A program made the position numbers and the translations under genes. From Syntrophaceae bacterium (GTDB lineage: Bacteria; Desulfobacterota; Syntrophia; Syntrophales; Fen-1087), in NCBI GenBank assembly GCA_003161855.1, contig PMNM01000029.1:3651-20982 (forward strand): 17,332 bases of DNA, read 5' to 3'. Below the pieces are notes generated by a model, which saw only the letters and a program-made list of their open reading frames with translations, was not told the origin of the DNA and made no database searches. Shown here in pieces: positions 16,248-17,332 of the stretch (position 1 is its first letter; the number at the start of each line of letters is the position of its first letter).

Positions 16248-17177
16248 GTGAACGGAATGATGGAAGATCAGACATTTCGGGAAAAACTGAGTGAGGAGGT
16301 CGAGGGGGAGGTTTTTTTTGATGAACCCATGGATCGTTATACCTCAATCCGCGTTGGCGGAAAAGCCGATGTCCTGGTCTGTCCGCAAAGCGTTGAGGCG
16401 CTCAGGCGGGTTATCCTGTACTGCCGGAGCTGCAACAAGCCTTTTCTCCCCGTGGGGAATTGGACCAATCTGATCGTCAGGGACGGCGGATACCGGGGTG
16501 TCATCATCTCCATGAAGAGGCTTCAAAGTGTTACCTGGGACATGGGCAGGAAGGGCAGCGTCCTGGTCAGCGCGCAGGCCGGTGTTTCTCTTGCCGAGGT
16601 TGTCCGCATGGCTGCCCGGGATGCTTTCACCGGCATGGAATTTTGTGCCGGTATTCCGGGAAGCATCGGGGGTGCGGTCATCATGAATGCCGGCGCCTAC
16701 GGAAAGGAAATCAGGGATGTCATCAAAGAGGTTACCCTGATGAATGAACGCGGTGAAATCGTCAGGCGCAAAAAAAAAGAGCTTTCCTTCGAATACAGAA
16801 AATTGAACCTTCCGGAAGAAATGATTGTGGTCGGTGCCACCTTCTCACTTGAAAAAGGAGATCCTGTGAAAATTCGAGAACGGGTTGCCGAGATCCTGGA
16901 GAAAAGAAGGCAGAAGCATCCGCTGGAATATCCCAATGCCGGTTCCATTTTTAAGAATCCCAAAAACAAGCCGGCCGGCCAGATCATAGAGGAAGCGGGG
17001 CTGAAGGGGGTAAGGATCGGCGATGCAAAAATATCGGAGAAACACGGGAATTTTATTGTCAATCTGGGAAATGCCAGGGCGGCCGACATTGTTGCCCTGA
17101 TGGATCTGACTAAAAAAAAAGTCCGGGAACAAATGGGCATCAGCCTGGAGACAGAAGTTCGCATTATCGGTGAATAG
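16248..17177 (+). CDS. murB: MurB, UDP-N-acetylenolpyruvoylglucosamine reductase
   Basis: MurB is the flavoprotein that uses NADPH to reduce UDP-GlcNAc-enolpyruvate to UDP-MurNAc. The protein has 309 residues, the size of the shorter (type II) MurB class. FAD-binding features are YTSIRVGGKADVLV (31-44), the loop LPVGNWTNLIVRDGG (67-81) and GMEFCAGIPGSIGGAVIMNAGAYG (split here at 129-152). The catalytic Ser is in AGSIFKNP (S233), and the closing Glu residues are in LETEVRIIG (E301, E303). Trp72 replaces the Gly expected in the GxG(S/T)N flavin loop. GTG 16248 gives the longest form; ATG 16257 or 16260 are possible and none has a strong Shine-Dalgarno. The probable ftsQ begins three bases after the stop. 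Confidence 0.96.
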   Translation: MNGMMEDQTFREKLSEEVEGEVFFDEPMDRYTSIRVGGKADVLVCPQSVEALRRVILYCRSCNKPFLPVGNWTNLIVRDGGYRGVIISMKRLQSVTWDMGRKGSVLVSAQAGVSLAEVVRMAARDAFTGMEFCAGIPGSIGGAVIMNAGAYGKEIRDVIKEVTLMNERGEIVRRKKKELSFEYRKLNLPEEMIVVGATFSLEKGDPVKIRERVAEILEKRRQKHPLEYPNAGSIFKNPKNKPAGQIIEEAGLKGVRIGDAKISEKHGNFIVNLGNARAADIVALMDLTKKKVREQMGISLETEVRIIGE

Positions 17178-17180
17178 AGT

Positions 17181-17332
17181 ATGAAAAACATCAATCAGTC
17201 GAAATTCAAGACGAGGCATCAACGGCTAAAGAGGCATTCCGGTCAAATCCTGAACGATATTTTCAAAGTATTGTTTATGCTCACCGGTATTTTTACGGTC
17301 ACATTGCTGATGATTTATGGATATTGTTCCGT
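17181..17332 (+). CDS. ftsQ: Probable FtsQ, cell division protein (N-terminus only, cut by window edge)
   Basis: Fifty codons are visible from ATG 17181, three bases after the murB stop, and the frame is open to the window end. The product starts with a basic, hydrophilic stretch (about 1-28, rich in Lys, Arg and Asn), followed by a hydrophobic membrane segment (about 29-47: VLFMLTGIFTVTLLMIYGY). This matches the bitopic N-terminus of FtsQ, which scaffolds FtsL and FtsB. The diagnostic POTRA domain lies beyond base 17332. Position after murC-murB is the usual place for ftsQ in proteobacteria. A Ddl ligase, sometimes found here, is a soluble protein and would not start with a membrane segment. 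Confidence 0.75.
   Translation, partial: MKNINQSKFKTRHQRLKRHSGQILNDIFKVLFMLTGIFTVTLLMIYGYCS

Noticed and set aside
17181..17332. Ddl (D-Ala-D-Ala ligase) as the last partial gene
   Set aside because: The visible N-terminus has a basic stretch and a membrane segment, whereas Ddl is soluble and starts with a Rossmann-like strand.

Overview
The window suggests a Gram-negative, meso-diaminopimelate-type bacterium, most likely a deltaproteobacterium (Desulfobacterota, perhaps a Syntrophus/Smithella-like lineage). The reasons are the gene order of the division and cell wall (dcw) cluster, a MurE with the DNPR signature, an FtsI that carries a C-terminal PASTA domain, mltG placed just before mraZ, and a selB gene. 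The lineage is inferred from protein flavour and synteny; no database search was possible.

Layout. Bases 1-1763 (minus strand) hold selB, the selenocysteine-specific elongation factor, cut by the left edge. A 119-base divergent region (1764-1882) separates it from ruvX and mltG on the plus strand, with a good sigma70-type promoter candidate facing ruvX. An 82-base gap after mltG holds a strong promoter and a four-repeat MraZ operator. It is followed by an almost gapless plus-strand run: mraZ, rsmH, ftsL, ftsI, murE, murF, mraY, murD, ftsW, murG, murC, murB and the first 50 codons of a probable ftsQ, cut by the right edge. Gaps inside the run are 47 bases or less, and three junctions overlap by four bases (ATGA, TTGA, ATGA). 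No intergenic stretch exceeds 300 bases. I saw no tRNA, rRNA, CRISPR, insertion sequence or attachment site.

How the genes work together. MurB, MurC, MurD, MurE and MurF build UDP-MurNAc-pentapeptide (the first step, MurA, is not here). MraY moves it to the lipid carrier as lipid I, and MurG makes lipid II. FtsW polymerises lipid II, FtsI crosslinks it at the septum, and FtsL and FtsQ belong to the FtsQLB activator complex. MltG cuts nascent glycan strands. RsmH methylates 16S rRNA. MraZ is the probable repressor of the cluster, acting on the repeats in front of its own gene.

This is a canonical, conserved region, and I found no previously undescribed system. The best observation is the MraZ operator: four GTGG repeats in perfect 10-bp phase, spanning from the promoter -10 to the mraZ ribosome binding site. 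Smaller points are a Trp in the MurB flavin-binding loop, a Gly in the MltG active-site motif, and the SelB/dcw adjacency.
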